This document shows, in pieces, positions 20,342-28,482 of a DNA stretch of 64,000 nucleotides (positions are counted from its first letter, which is position 1; every line of letters begins with the position of its first letter). The position numbers were made by a program, and so were the translations under genes. The notes below the pieces were generated by a model. It had not been told where the DNA came from. It was given only the letters and a program-made list of their open reading frames with translations, and did no database searches. Source of the DNA: Candidatus Siliceabacter maunaloa (GTDB lineage: Bacteria > Actinomycetota > Thermoleophilia > Solirubrobacterales > Solirubrobacteraceae); contig JANDLV010000013.1 of the NCBI GenBank assembly GCA_024330185.1, forward strand, positions 1 through 64,000, written 5' to 3'.

Positions 20342-21289
20342 GTGCAGGGACTTCGTGTCACCATGACCGGCACCGACCATGTGCTTCTGTCCGACGGCCG
20401 ACGGCTCGCGTTCACCGCGACGGGCCCGGCCGACGGGCGTCCGGTGGTCGTGCTGCACGGGGGCATCGGCGTCCCGCTGGGGCGGTGCGCGGCGCTGGAC
20501 GCGACGCTGACCACCCTGGACGTGCGCTGGATCGCGGTCAGCCGGCCGGGTTTCGAGGGCTCCGACCCAGCCCCCGGACGCACCTTGCGCAGCCTCGCCC
20601 CCGACGTCGACGCGCTGGCCGACCGGCTGGGCCTCGACCACTTCGCCGTCCTGGGCATCTCGGCCGGCGGGCCCTACGCGCTGGCCTGCGCCCACGCGCT
20701 GGGCCGGCGGATCACCGCGGTCGCCATAACCGGGTCGCCCTCCCCCCTCGGCCCACCCCACGCCACCCGCGGCGCCGCGCTGCGCTACCGCCTCCCCCTG
20801 CGCGCGCTGGCGGCGGACCCCGAGGCGTGCACCGCGGTCGCCCGGACCGCCGCCAGGCTTCTCGCCCGCCATCCCGGCCTGGTCGCGCGCGCCATGGCAG
20901 CGGGCGCGTCGGGGCCCGACCGCGGGACGCTGGCCGACCCCCGGGCCGCCGCCGCCTCCGCCCGCTCGGTGCTGGCCTGCGCGCAGGCGACCGCGCCCGC
21001 GCTGGCCGAGGACTACCTGATCGGCTGCCGTCCCTGGGGGTTCGATCTCGCCGGGATCGAGGTACCGGTCCAGCTCTGGCACGGCATGCGCGACCGTCTG
21101 GTGCCCGTCGAGCACGCGCTCCAGCTCGCCATCGGCCTGCCGCGCTGCCACGCGGCGTTGGCCCCCGACGAGGGTCACTTCTTCCTGCGCCGCCGCCTGC
21201 CCGAGGTGCTGGACGGCCTCCTCGCAGCCTGTGCCACGAGCGTCCCCACAGTCTCGTGCCGCGGTGAGCGGGTAGGCCTCACGGCATGA
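20342..21289 (+). CDS. Alpha/beta hydrolase
   Basis: This protein of about 308-315 residues shows the alpha/beta-hydrolase pattern VVVLHGGIG (oxyanion), SRPGFEGSDP, nucleophile elbow GISAGGPYALACAHALG (Ser in G-I-S-A-G) and GMRDRLVPVEHA for the acid. The catalytic His lies in DEGHFF. Starts at GTG 20342 and ATG 20363 are both possible. It is co-directional with the previous hydrolase (33-nt gap) and overlaps the next gene by 4 nt (ATGA), so the four genes 19508-22559 look like one operon. Confidence 0.87.
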   Translation: MQGLRVTMTGTDHVLLSDGRRLAFTATGPADGRPVVVLHGGIGVPLGRCAALDATLTTLDVRWIAVSRPGFEGSDPAPGRTLRSLAPDVDALADRLGLDHFAVLGISAGGPYALACAHALGRRITAVAITGSPSPLGPPHATRGAALRYRLPLRALAADPEACTAVARTAARLLARHPGLVARAMAAGASGPDRGTLADPRAAAASARSVLACAQATAPALAEDYLIGCRPWGFDLAGIEVPVQLWHGMRDRLVPVEHALQLAIGLPRCHAALAPDEGHFFLRRRLPEVLDGLLAACATSVPTVSCRGERVGLTA

Positions 21290-21906
21290 CTGTGCCGAAG
21301 CACGACGAGCCCCGACACCCCTGGGTCCTGCGTGCCACGCTGACGCTGATCACCGTGGGCGTCGCCGTCCTGCTGGCCACCAGCGATCCGTCCGGCAGTG
21401 ACGCCGAGAACGTCGGCTTCGCCGCCGGTGAGGGTGAGCTGGCCCCGGTCGTCGACGCGCTCGCTCCGCCGCGATCGGCCGACGAGGACCCAGCGGCCGC
21501 GCAGTCGCCCGAGCCTGCGCCACGCAACTGCGAGGCGACCGCCAGCAACGCCGGCGGCGACAACAACTACATCCCCGGGGCGCCCGAGCTCGATGACCTG
21601 GGCGACGGCTTCGTGATCACCGGGCGGGTGCGCTCGGCCGGTGGATGCCGGGCGCTGGAGGGCATCCCCGTCCGGGTGTGGCTGGCCACGCAGACGGGCA
21701 CCGAGCGCGACAACCGCGCGACCGTCCTCACCGGTCCCGACGGTGTGTTCAGCCTCGAGACCGACCCGACGATCCCCCAGTTCGGCGAGCCCAACATCCA
21801 CGTCGGCTACGACGGCGACCGCTACGAAACGGTGTTCGTCCGCCGTGTCGTGGACCTCGACGACGAGAAGGCGGTGGTGAACCTCACCCTGGCCGAGGAC
21901 CGATGA
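21286..21906 (+). CDS. Secreted/anchored protein with intradiol-dioxygenase-like beta sandwich
   Basis: One N-terminal membrane helix (WVLRATLTLITVGVAVLLATS) is followed by a Pro/Ala/Glu-rich linker. A C-terminal domain follows (GFVITGRVRSAGGCRALEGIPVRVWLATQTG... GPDGVFSLETDP...PNIHVGYDGDRYETVFV) whose strand order recalls the intradiol ring-cleavage dioxygenase or transthyretin-like sandwich. The full Tyr/His iron-ligand set is not evident, so catalysis is doubtful. It overlaps both neighbours by 4 nt and precedes a haem-type membrane protein, suggesting an exported redox unit. The function is not recognised. Confidence 0.6.
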   Translation: MTVPKHDEPRHPWVLRATLTLITVGVAVLLATSDPSGSDAENVGFAAGEGELAPVVDALAPPRSADEDPAAAQSPEPAPRNCEATASNAGGDNNYIPGAPELDDLGDGFVITGRVRSAGGCRALEGIPVRVWLATQTGTERDNRATVLTGPDGVFSLETDPTIPQFGEPNIHVGYDGDRYETVFVRRVVDLDDEKAVVNLTLAEDR

Positions 21907-22559
21907 TCGAGCGCGAGCGCTACGGCTCCCGCGGGCGGGGCCCAGCGAGCCTCGACCGGGCGGCGCGGGGCGGTCCGGGTCCCCTCCTGTTCGCGACAGC
22001 CGTCGTCCTGCTGGCCGCGGGTCCGATCGCGCTCGCGCTGACCGACCCCTACATGCGGGCTCAGCCCACCGCGCTGCTTGTCTCCACGGCCGCGGGCGCG
22101 CTGGCCGTCGCGGCCCTGGCGCTCCAGCCCCTGCTGGCAACATGGGCCACCGGGCGGCGACGGCTGCGCGCCCACCAGACGCTCGGCGCGGTGACGCTGG
22201 GACTCGTCCTCGTCCACGTCGGTGCGCTGTTCGCCGTGGAGGTCGACGACACGCTGTTCGCCATGTCGCCGGACGGCCCCACCCGTGCGCGGATGGCCCT
22301 CATCGCGCTCCTGGCGCTCCTGGGCGTGGTCGCCCTGGGCGCACTGCGCGCCCGGCTGCCCATGGCTCGCACGACCTGGCGCATCGTGCACGCCTACCTC
22401 GCCACCCTGGCGCTGGGCCTGGGCATGGGACACGCCGTGCTCACCGACGGCGCCCTTGACGGTGCAGGCACGCCGCTGCTGGTGGGCTACGGCGCGCTCG
22501 GCCTGGCCGGCGTCGGCCTGGCGCACGGGCTGCGCCGGCGGCGCACAACCCATCCCTGA
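21903..22559 (+). CDS. Ferric-reductase-like transmembrane protein
   Basis: This 218-residue protein has about six hydrophobic helices. Candidate haem-ligand histidines sit in two helices: RAHQTLGAVTLGLVLVHVGAL, and WRIVHAYLATLALGLGMGHAVL, spaced as in the ferric-reductase/YedZ-like membrane domain. There is no flavin or NAD domain, so it would pass electrons to or from a partner. It overlaps the upstream secreted beta-sandwich protein by 4 nt, a likely partner. A hairpin terminator follows at 22569. Confidence 0.75.
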   Translation: MIERERYGSRGRGPASLDRAARGGPGPLLFATAVVLLAAGPIALALTDPYMRAQPTALLVSTAAGALAVAALALQPLLATWATGRRRLRAHQTLGAVTLGLVLVHVGALFAVEVDDTLFAMSPDGPTRARMALIALLALLGVVALGALRARLPMARTTWRIVHAYLATLALGLGMGHAVLTDGALDGAGTPLLVGYGALGLAGVGLAHGLRRRRTTHP

Positions 22560-22568
22560 CGCACGAGA

Positions 22569-22586
22569 GCCCTCCTGGAGGAGGGC
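22569..22586 (+). terminator. Hairpin terminator
   Basis: GCCCTCC (22569-22575) and GGAGGGC (22580-22586) form a perfect 7-bp stem with a TGGA loop, 10 nt after the ferric-reductase-like stop and between converging transcription units. Confidence 0.6.
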
Positions 22587-22635
22587 CTCGTCCGGCGTCC
22601 GTGCCGCCCGGCTTCCCTGCCGGCGTGTCTGTCGC

Positions 22636-22836
22636 TTAGTCCGTGACCGTCGTCCGCACTCCGTGGCGCCGTCGGTGCGCGGGGCCCCTCTCGACCCCGC
22701 GCACAGCCGGCGTGCACCTCGGTACGGCATCCATCATCATCAGCGCCCCCAGCGGCGCAACCGCCTTCACGCTTCCCGCCACTGTGTCCTCGCCGACCGG
22801 GAGAAAAAGATCGGTGGTGGTGGTTGTCGTGGTCAT
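22636..22836 (-). CDS. Small hypothetical protein with poly-Thr start
   Basis: A 66-codon frame opens at ATG 22836 behind a GGAAAGAG ribosome binding site and starts with Met and seven Thr residues, then DLFLPVGEDTVAGSVKAVAPLGALMMMDAVP, ending in a basic, Arg/His-rich tail. The leader-like acidic first half and small size recall peptide precursors, but no modifying enzyme lies nearby. It is downstream of the NarL-type regulator gene, separated by a hairpin. No family is recognised; it could be a chance frame. Confidence 0.4.
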   Translation of the reverse strand: MTTTTTTTDLFLPVGEDTVAGSVKAVAPLGALMMMDAVPRCTPAVRGVERGPAHRRRHGVRTTVTD

Positions 22837-22903
22837 GAGCTCTTTCCGTGGCCCTCGTTGCGGCTGCGGGAACCTTCCCACGCTGCAAATGCCCGTAACG
22901 GGG

Positions 22904-22934
22904 GGCCAGCAGGTGTCCGGGGGTACGGCTGGCC
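22904..22934 (-). terminator. Hairpin downstream of the NarL-type regulator
   Basis: GGCCAGC (22904-22910) and GCTGGCC (22928-22934) form a 7-bp stem with a 17-nt loop, 28 nt after the regulator's stop. It lies between the regulator and the small Thr-rich frame. Confidence 0.45.
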
Positions 22935-22961
22935 ACACCCCCGGAGTGCGGGACAGCGCGC

Positions 22962-23606
22962 TCAGCCGCGCAGGAAGGCGAGCACGGCCATGACCCGGCG
23001 GTGGGCGTCCTGCGTGGGGGCGAGGTCGAGCTTCGCGAAGATCCCCGTGACGTGCTTCTCCACGGCGCGCTCGGTGACCACCAGCTCCCCGGCGATGGCC
23101 TGGTTGGTCCGCCCTTCGGCCATGTGGCCCAGCACCTCGCGCTCGCGCGGGGTCAACCGGGTCAGGGGGCCGTCCCCGCGCGAGCGGCCCACGAGCTGGG
23201 CGACCACCTCCGGGTCGAGGACCGAGCCGCCGTCGGCCACGCGACGCACCGCCTCGACGAAGCGCTCGACGTCGGCCACGCGGTCCTTGAGCAGGTAGCC
23301 CACCCCCTCGGCGCTTGCGCCCAGCAGCTCCATCGCATACTGCTGGTCGACGTACTGGGACAGCACCAGCACCCCCACGCCCGGGTGGTCGCGGCGGATG
23401 GCCTCGGCCGCGCGCAGGCCCTCGTCGGTCTGCGTGGGCGGCATCCGGATGTCGGTCACGACGACCTCGGGGTGGTGCGCACGGACCTTGCGCAGCAGGT
23501 CCTCCCCGTCCCCGGCCTGGGCGGCCACGTCGAAGCCGGCGTCCTCCAGGATCCGGACCAGCCCCTCGCGCAGGAGGACCGAGTCGTCGGCGATGACCAC
23601 GCGCAC
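22962..23606 (-). CDS. NarL/LuxR-family response regulator
   Basis: This 214-residue protein starts at GTG 23606 (VRVVIADDSVLLREGL). The receiver domain has the acidic pair ADD and phospho-acceptor Asp in VVVTDIRMPP. The C-terminal LuxR-type HTH shows LTRLTPREREVLGHMAEGRTNQAIAGELVVTERAVEKHVTGIFAKL. It probably binds DNA as a dimer after phosphorylation. It is followed downstream by a hairpin. Upstream on the same strand is a receiver-only gene, and the histidine kinase diverges from that. Confidence 0.95.
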   Translation of the reverse strand: MRVVIADDSVLLREGLVRILEDAGFDVAAQAGDGEDLLRKVRAHHPEVVVTDIRMPPTQTDEGLRAAEAIRRDHPGVGVLVLSQYVDQQYAMELLGASAEGVGYLLKDRVADVERFVEAVRRVADGGSVLDPEVVAQLVGRSRGDGPLTRLTPREREVLGHMAEGRTNQAIAGELVVTERAVEKHVTGIFAKLDLAPTQDAHRRVMAVLAFLRG

Positions 23607-23662
23607 GGCGCAAGCCTCCCACGCGGAGGGACGGGACGCGCGGAGAGCGAGAGGCGTTGCGC

Positions 23663-24016
23663 TCAGGCGAGCAGCTCGCCCAGCGCCGGGCCCCACAGGT
23701 CGTGCTTGGCCACGAAGCCCCGCGCGCCGCTGCGCCGTGCACGGTCGGGGTACAGCGGATCGTCGGAGCTCGACGTGATCACGATCGCGGGACCGTCCGG
23801 CTGAGCGGCCATGAGCTGCGCGATGGAGAAGCCGTCGGTGTCGGGCAGGCGCACGTCCAGCAACACGAGGTCGGGGCGCAGCTCACGCTCGGCCGCCACG
23901 GCGGCGTCCCCGTCGGGTGCCTCGCCGACCACCTCGAAGCCGTCGGCCTCCAGCAACGCGCGGGCGTTGGCGCGGAAGGTCCGGTGGTCGTCGACGATGA
24001 GCACGGTGGCCCGCAT
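23663..24016 (-). CDS. Single-domain response regulator (receiver only)
   Basis: This 117-residue protein starts at MRATVLIVDDHRTFRANARALLE and contains the phospho-acceptor Asp in LVLLDVRLPDTDGF, Ser/Thr in VITSSS, and Lys in FVAKHD. No output domain follows. It diverges from the histidine kinase gene, with only 71 nt between the starts, so it is a likely phosphorylation partner acting as a shuttle or allosteric regulator. The NarL-type gene is 56 nt downstream of it. Confidence 0.93.
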   Translation of the reverse strand: MRATVLIVDDHRTFRANARALLEADGFEVVGEAPDGDAAVAAERELRPDLVLLDVRLPDTDGFSIAQLMAAQPDGPAIVITSSSDDPLYPDRARRSGARGFVAKHDLWGPALGELLA

Positions 24017-24087
24017 CACCGCAGCGTGGACCTCGACACGGTGTCACGCAATACGGATTCCCACACCTCTGCGGCGCGCCGGATACA

Positions 24088-25674
24088 GTGCTCGGGCGCG
24101 GAAGGCTGACAGAGACGTTGCGGCGGACCCTCAGAGAACGGATCACGGCACGGGTGCTGCTGCTCAGCGCGACGGTGGCCGTGCTGCTGGGCACGACCCT
24201 CGGCCTGCTCATCGTCACCGTGGCAAGTCAGCGCGGCGCCGCGCGCGAGGCCTTCCGCTCCCAGGAGGCCCTGATCACCGCCAGCAGGCTGCAGGGCTCG
24301 CTGGTGCGGATCGAGAACGGCCTGCGCGGCTTCGTGGCCAGCAGGCGCGAGCGCTTCCTGGAGCCGGCTGAGGGGGCATTGGACCGCTACCCGCGCCAGC
24401 TTCGCCGCCTGGACGGCCTGGCGTCCGGCGAGCCGCGCCAACGCCGCACGCTGGCCGACCTCGAGACCCGCATCGAGGACTACGTGGCCCTGTGGGCGCT
24501 TCCCCTCATCACCCTCGCGCGCGACGACCCGGCGTCGGCGCGCAACGTGGTGATCAGCAACGAGGGGCGGGTGCGCCTCGCGGGAATCGATGGCGCCCTG
24601 GACGAGCTCGCCACGCTCAAGCGCGAGGTCGTGCGCGACAACGCCCGGCGCGCCGACCGTGCCTCGACGCTGGCCATCGGCTTCGGGGTCGGCGGGCTGG
24701 GCCTCGTGCTCGTGGTCGCCGCCGGGGTGGCCGTCTACCTCGGGCGCTCTGTCGTGCGCCCGGTACGCGAGGTCGCCCGGGCCACAGGCCGCCTGGCCGG
24801 GGGTGACCTCTCCACGCGCGTGCCCGCGCAGCGCGAGGACGAGTTGGGCGACCTCGCGCGCTCGTTCAACGAGATGGCCGACCGCCTGCAGGTCAACCGC
24901 GCGGAGCTGGCCGCGCGCACCGAGCAGCTCGAGCACTCCAACGCCGAGCTGACGCGCTCCAACCGGGAGCTGGAGCAGTTCGCCTCGGTGACCTCGCACG
25001 ATCTGCAGGCGCCGCTTGTAACAGTGGCGATGTACGCCGAGTTGCTCGAGCGCCGCCATGCCAAGGAACTGGGCGAGGGCCTCGAGCTGGTCGACGGCAT
25101 CCGTGGCGCGACGGGGCAGGCCCGCACGCTCATCCGCGACCTCCTCGACTACTCGCGCGCGGGCCGCGAGCAGCCCAGCCTCGAGGCCGTGCCGGCCGGG
25201 ACGGTGGTCGAGCACGCGCTGGAGAGCCTGGCCGGCGCGATCGAGACGGCTGGCGCCCGCGTGGAGATCGAGGGCACCCTTCCCGTGGTGCTGGCCGACG
25301 CGGCGGGGCTGACGCGCGTCGTGGCGAACCTGGTGGGCAACGCGGTGAAGTTCGTCGACGGCCGCGCGCCGGAGGTGACCATCGGCGCCCAGCGCGAAGG
25401 CTCCTGGTGGCGCCTGTGGGTGCGCGACAACGGGATCGGGATGGACCCTGCCCACGCCGGGCGGATCTTCGAGCCCTTCCAGCGCCTCAACGGCGAGGAG
25501 CACTACGCGGGCACCGGCATCGGGCTGGCCGTCTGCGAGCGCATCGTGGAGAGCCACGGGGGACGCATCTGGGTGGACACCGCCCCGGGCCGGGGCAGCA
25601 CCTTCTCGTTCACCCTCGCGCCCGCCATCCAGCACACGGCCGCCCGGGCGCCCGCGGGGGTGGCGGGCCGGTGA
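24088..25674 (+). CDS. Membrane sensor histidine kinase (CHASE3-HAMP-HisKA-HATPase)
   Basis: This 528-residue kinase has an N-terminal membrane helix, an all-helical extracytoplasmic domain of about 150 residues resembling CHASE3 (VRIENGLRGFVASRRERFLEPAEGAL), and a second helix near residues 190-215. HAMP (RSVVRPVREVARATGRLAGGDLSTRV), a coiled coil and the H-box SVTSHDLQAPL (His304) follow. The ATPase domain has N-box NLVGNAVKF, G1 DNGIGMDP and G2 GTGIGLAV. The start is GTG 24088. It overlaps the next gene by 4 nt (GTGA), tying it to a substrate-binding lipoprotein. Confidence 0.94.
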   Translation: MLGRGRLTETLRRTLRERITARVLLLSATVAVLLGTTLGLLIVTVASQRGAAREAFRSQEALITASRLQGSLVRIENGLRGFVASRRERFLEPAEGALDRYPRQLRRLDGLASGEPRQRRTLADLETRIEDYVALWALPLITLARDDPASARNVVISNEGRVRLAGIDGALDELATLKREVVRDNARRADRASTLAIGFGVGGLGLVLVVAAGVAVYLGRSVVRPVREVARATGRLAGGDLSTRVPAQREDELGDLARSFNEMADRLQVNRAELAARTEQLEHSNAELTRSNRELEQFASVTSHDLQAPLVTVAMYAELLERRHAKELGEGLELVDGIRGATGQARTLIRDLLDYSRAGREQPSLEAVPAGTVVEHALESLAGAIETAGARVEIEGTLPVVLADAAGLTRVVANLVGNAVKFVDGRAPEVTIGAQREGSWWRLWVRDNGIGMDPAHAGRIFEPFQRLNGEEHYAGTGIGLAVCERIVESHGGRIWVDTAPGRGSTFSFTLAPAIQHTAARAPAGVAGR

Positions 25675-26612
25675 GGGGCCGCCCGTTCGCCGCGCCGGCG
25701 GGGCGTGCGCTGGTCACGCTGGCCGCGCTGATGCTGGCGCTCAACGGCTGCGGCGGCGGGGACCCGCAGGCCACCCCGAGCGTCCAGGAGGCCCGTGGCG
25801 AGCCGATCCGCATCGGCACCAAGAACTTCACCGAGCAGTACCTCCTGGGCGAGCTGTACGCCCAGGCGCTGCGCGCCGAGGGCTTCCGCGTGGAGCTCAA
25901 GCGCGACATCGGCAGCTCGGAGATCGTCCACCAGGCGCTGGTCGGCGGGGGCATCGACCTCTACCCGGAGTACGTCGGGGTGCTGCTGAGCGAGGTCGCC
26001 GGGGTCACCGAGCGCCCGGACGAGGACGAGGCCGCCTACCAGCTGGCCAAGGAGCTCGAGGAGCGCAACGGCTTCACGCTGCTGGCCCAGACCCCGTTCT
26101 CCGACCAGAACGCCGTCGCCGTCCTCCCCGCGACCGCGCAGCGTGAGGACGTGCTCGCGCTGGGCGACCTGGCCCGCCTGCGCGGCGAGGTGACCATCGG
26201 CGCGCCGCCGGAGTTCGCCAGCCGCTTCGAGGGGCTGGAGGGCCTGGAGGAGGTCTACGGTGTGGAGGATCTACGGATCGACGCCATGGGCATCGGCCTT
26301 CAGTACGACGCACTGGACGACGGGCAGGTCGACGCCGCCGCCGTCTTCACCACGGACGGTCGACTGGCCGAGGGCGACTACGTGATCCTGGAGGACCCCC
26401 GCGGGCTGTTCGCCAGCCAGCGCGTCGCCCCGGTGATCAGCCAGAAGGTGCTGAGGGACAACGGCCCGCGCCTGGTCGAGACCCTCGACGCGCTGAACGC
26501 CCGTCTGACCACCAGCGTCATGCGCGAGATGAACGCCGAGGTCGATCTCCGCGACCGAGAGGCCGCGGATGTGGCCGCGGAGTTCCTGCGAACGCGGGCG
26601 CCCGGCGGGTGA
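25671..26612 (+). CDS. Substrate-binding lipoprotein, OpuC/ProX-like (quaternary amines)
   Basis: A GTG start overlapping the kinase stop gives a signal peptide ending in the lipobox LNGC (cleavage before Cys), followed by the OpuAC/ProX-type domain: IRIGTKNFTEQYLLGELYAQAL, DIGSSEIVHQALVGGGIDLYPEYVG and ADGRLAEGDYVILEDP-like segments (VFTTDGRLAEGDYVILEDP). The family binds glycine betaine, choline or carnitine. There is no permease or ATPase gene beside it. Given the overlap with the kinase, it may deliver a ligand signal to the kinase rather than, or as well as, serve transport. The length of 313 residues is normal. Confidence 0.9.
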   Translation: MRGRPFAAPAGRALVTLAALMLALNGCGGGDPQATPSVQEARGEPIRIGTKNFTEQYLLGELYAQALRAEGFRVELKRDIGSSEIVHQALVGGGIDLYPEYVGVLLSEVAGVTERPDEDEAAYQLAKELEERNGFTLLAQTPFSDQNAVAVLPATAQREDVLALGDLARLRGEVTIGAPPEFASRFEGLEGLEEVYGVEDLRIDAMGIGLQYDALDDGQVDAAAVFTTDGRLAEGDYVILEDPRGLFASQRVAPVISQKVLRDNGPRLVETLDALNARLTTSVMREMNAEVDLRDREAADVAAEFLRTRAPGG

Positions 26613-26631
26613 GGGCGGTGGCAGGGTGGGG

Positions 26632-27732
26632 TCACAGATCGATGACGACGTCGCCCTCGGGGGCGTTGACGCAGGTGCGCACGACCTCGCCCTCGGTTCC
26701 GGCGACCTCGCCGGTGCGCAGATCGCGGATCCTCCCGCTGCACAGGCGCCCGACGCAGGTGTGGCAGATGCCCATGCGGCAGCCGAAGGGCAGGACCGCG
26801 CCCACCTCCTCGCCAGCGACCAGGATGGGCGTGCCGCCGTCGGCGATGGCCTGCAGGTCACTGCGCAGGAAGCGCACGGTACCGCCCGCGCCGCCGCCGG
26901 CGTCGTCGCCGCTGATGACCGGCTGGAAGCGCTCCATGTACAGCCGCTGGGGGTCGCCCTCGGCCCCCCAGTGGTCGACCAGCGCGTCGAGCAGATCGCC
27001 CGGGCCCGAGGCGAACGTCGCGCGCTCGCGCCAGTCGGGGCAGAGCTCCTCCAGGTCGGCCGGCGTGAACCGGGGATGGCGGTCGGTGTGGCGCTCGTGC
27101 AGGACCATCCCCGGATGGCTCTGCGCGATCCCGCGCAACCGGGTGGCGAAGATGACGTCCTGCGGGGTGCGCGCAGAGTGGAGGTGCACGACGTCGTCCA
27201 GCCCGCGGCGGCGCTCCAGGCAGCGCAGCATGCTCATGATCGGCGTGATGCCGCTGCCCGCGCTGATGAAGAGCACGCGGGGCGGCAGCGGATCGGGCAG
27301 CGTGAAGGTGCCCTCCACCCCGCCCAGACGCACGATGGCGCCGGGCCGCGCGGCCTTCACCAGGAAGGGCGAGACGACGCCGCTGTCCAGGAGCTTGGGC
27401 GTGATGGAGATGAAGCCGTCCGGCCGGCCGGGATCAGAGGTGATCGAGTAGGCGCGCCAGTGGTGCACGCCGTCGACCGCCACCCCGATGCGCAGGTACT
27501 GGCCGGGCGCGTGGCCCACCCACTCGAAGCCGGGGCGGATGGTGATTGTCACCGCATCGGCCGTCTCGCGGTCGACGCGCTCGATGCGCCCGCGCAGCTC
27601 GCGCGTGGACCACAGTGGGTTGATGAGCTCGAGGTAGTCGTCGGGCAACAGCGGCGTGAAGAACGCCCGCGCCGCGCGCAGCGCCGCGCGCCTGGCGGCA
27701 GGGACCCTGGGACGTGCGCCGACCTCGGCCAT
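26632..27732 (-). CDS. Ferredoxin reductase-type electron transfer protein (FAD + NAD + 2Fe-2S)
   Basis: This 366-residue protein has an FNR-like core: HAPGQYLRIGV and HHWRAYSITSDPG for FAD binding, and VLFISAGSGITPIMSMLRCL for NAD(P)H. A C-terminal plant-type 2Fe-2S ferredoxin domain follows (FGCRMGICHTCVGRLCSG...RTCVNAPEGDVVIDL). It resembles reductases that feed acyl-CoA desaturases, such as the mycobacterial DesA3 partner. The desaturase at 34.2 kb is a plausible client. The start is placed at ATG 27732, directly before the first conserved region. Confidence 0.92.
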   Translation of the reverse strand: MAEVGARPRVPAARRAALRAARAFFTPLLPDDYLELINPLWSTRELRGRIERVDRETADAVTITIRPGFEWVGHAPGQYLRIGVAVDGVHHWRAYSITSDPGRPDGFISITPKLLDSGVVSPFLVKAARPGAIVRLGGVEGTFTLPDPLPPRVLFISAGSGITPIMSMLRCLERRRGLDDVVHLHSARTPQDVIFATRLRGIAQSHPGMVLHERHTDRHPRFTPADLEELCPDWRERATFASGPGDLLDALVDHWGAEGDPQRLYMERFQPVISGDDAGGGAGGTVRFLRSDLQAIADGGTPILVAGEEVGAVLPFGCRMGICHTCVGRLCSGRIRDLRTGEVAGTEGEVVRTCVNAPEGDVVIDL

Positions 27733-27883
27733 GACCCCGAAACGTAACTGCCTGTTCGCGGTCGCCCTCCGACGCGTAGGTGCGGTGGCCAGCACCCGGG
27801 GCCACTGTGGGAACATCACGGCGGTGACCCCGCGCTGACCGTCCGCGTACGCTGGCGCGGTCGCGCCGCCTGACGCGCCGCCC

Positions 27884-28321
27884 ATGCCAACGCTGTGGAC
27901 AATCGGCTACGAGCGCCTGCGCGCCGAGGCGCTGGTGGCCGAGCTCGAGGCCGCCGGGGTGCGGCGGCTGCTCGACGTGCGCTACCGGCCCCAGTCGCGC
28001 AGGCCGGGACTGTCCAAGACCCGGCTCGCGCAGCGACTGGCCGACCACGGGATCGCCTACGAGCACCGCCGTGCCCTGGGCACGCCGCCCGACCTGCGCT
28101 GGCTCTACAAGAACGGCCGCGTGGCCGAGGGCGCCCGCGGCTTCGCCGTCCACGTCGAGCAGACCGCCGCCGGCGAGCTCGACGCGCTGGCGGCCGAGCT
28201 GGACGACGGTCCCGCCACCGCACTATTGTGCCTGGAGGCCGACCCCGCGACCTGCCACCGCCGGATCCTCACCGAGGCGCTCGCGGCCCGCCGCGCCGAC
28301 CTCACGGTGGTCGACTTGTAG
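27884..28321 (+). CDS. DUF488 family protein
   Basis: This 145-residue protein matches DUF488: LWTIGYERLRAEALVAELEAAGVRRLLDVRYRPQSRRPG at the N-terminus, HRRALGTP in the middle, and LLCLEADPATCHRRILTEAL near the C-terminus with a conserved Cys-His. The family's function is unknown to me. The flanking gaps (151 nt and 161 nt) contain no gene I can support. Confidence 0.88.
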   Translation: MPTLWTIGYERLRAEALVAELEAAGVRRLLDVRYRPQSRRPGLSKTRLAQRLADHGIAYEHRRALGTPPDLRWLYKNGRVAEGARGFAVHVEQTAAGELDALAAELDDGPATALLCLEADPATCHRRILTEALAARRADLTVVDL

Positions 28322-28482
28322 CCGGCGAGCGGCTACCTCCAGACCTCGACGGCAGCCTCGAGCCTTTCGACACTCCAGGTGAGCTCCCGAGCATGACGTC
28401 GCAACGCGGCCAGTTGGGCTCGCTGCACAGAGTTGACACGCGCTGCTCGACGACCGAGGGTCGTGTCGGCACGCGGCGTGGC

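Noticed and set aside
22487-22936. 149-codon minus-strand frame rich in His and Arg
   Set aside because: It crosses a terminator hairpin and the ferric-reductase gene end, and has no ribosome binding site; the overlapping 66-codon frame is better supported.
28322-28482. Possible tRNA or small RNA in the gap between DUF488 and purU
   Set aside because: No cloverleaf or strong hairpin with a U-tract was found; I see nothing supportable in these 161 nt.
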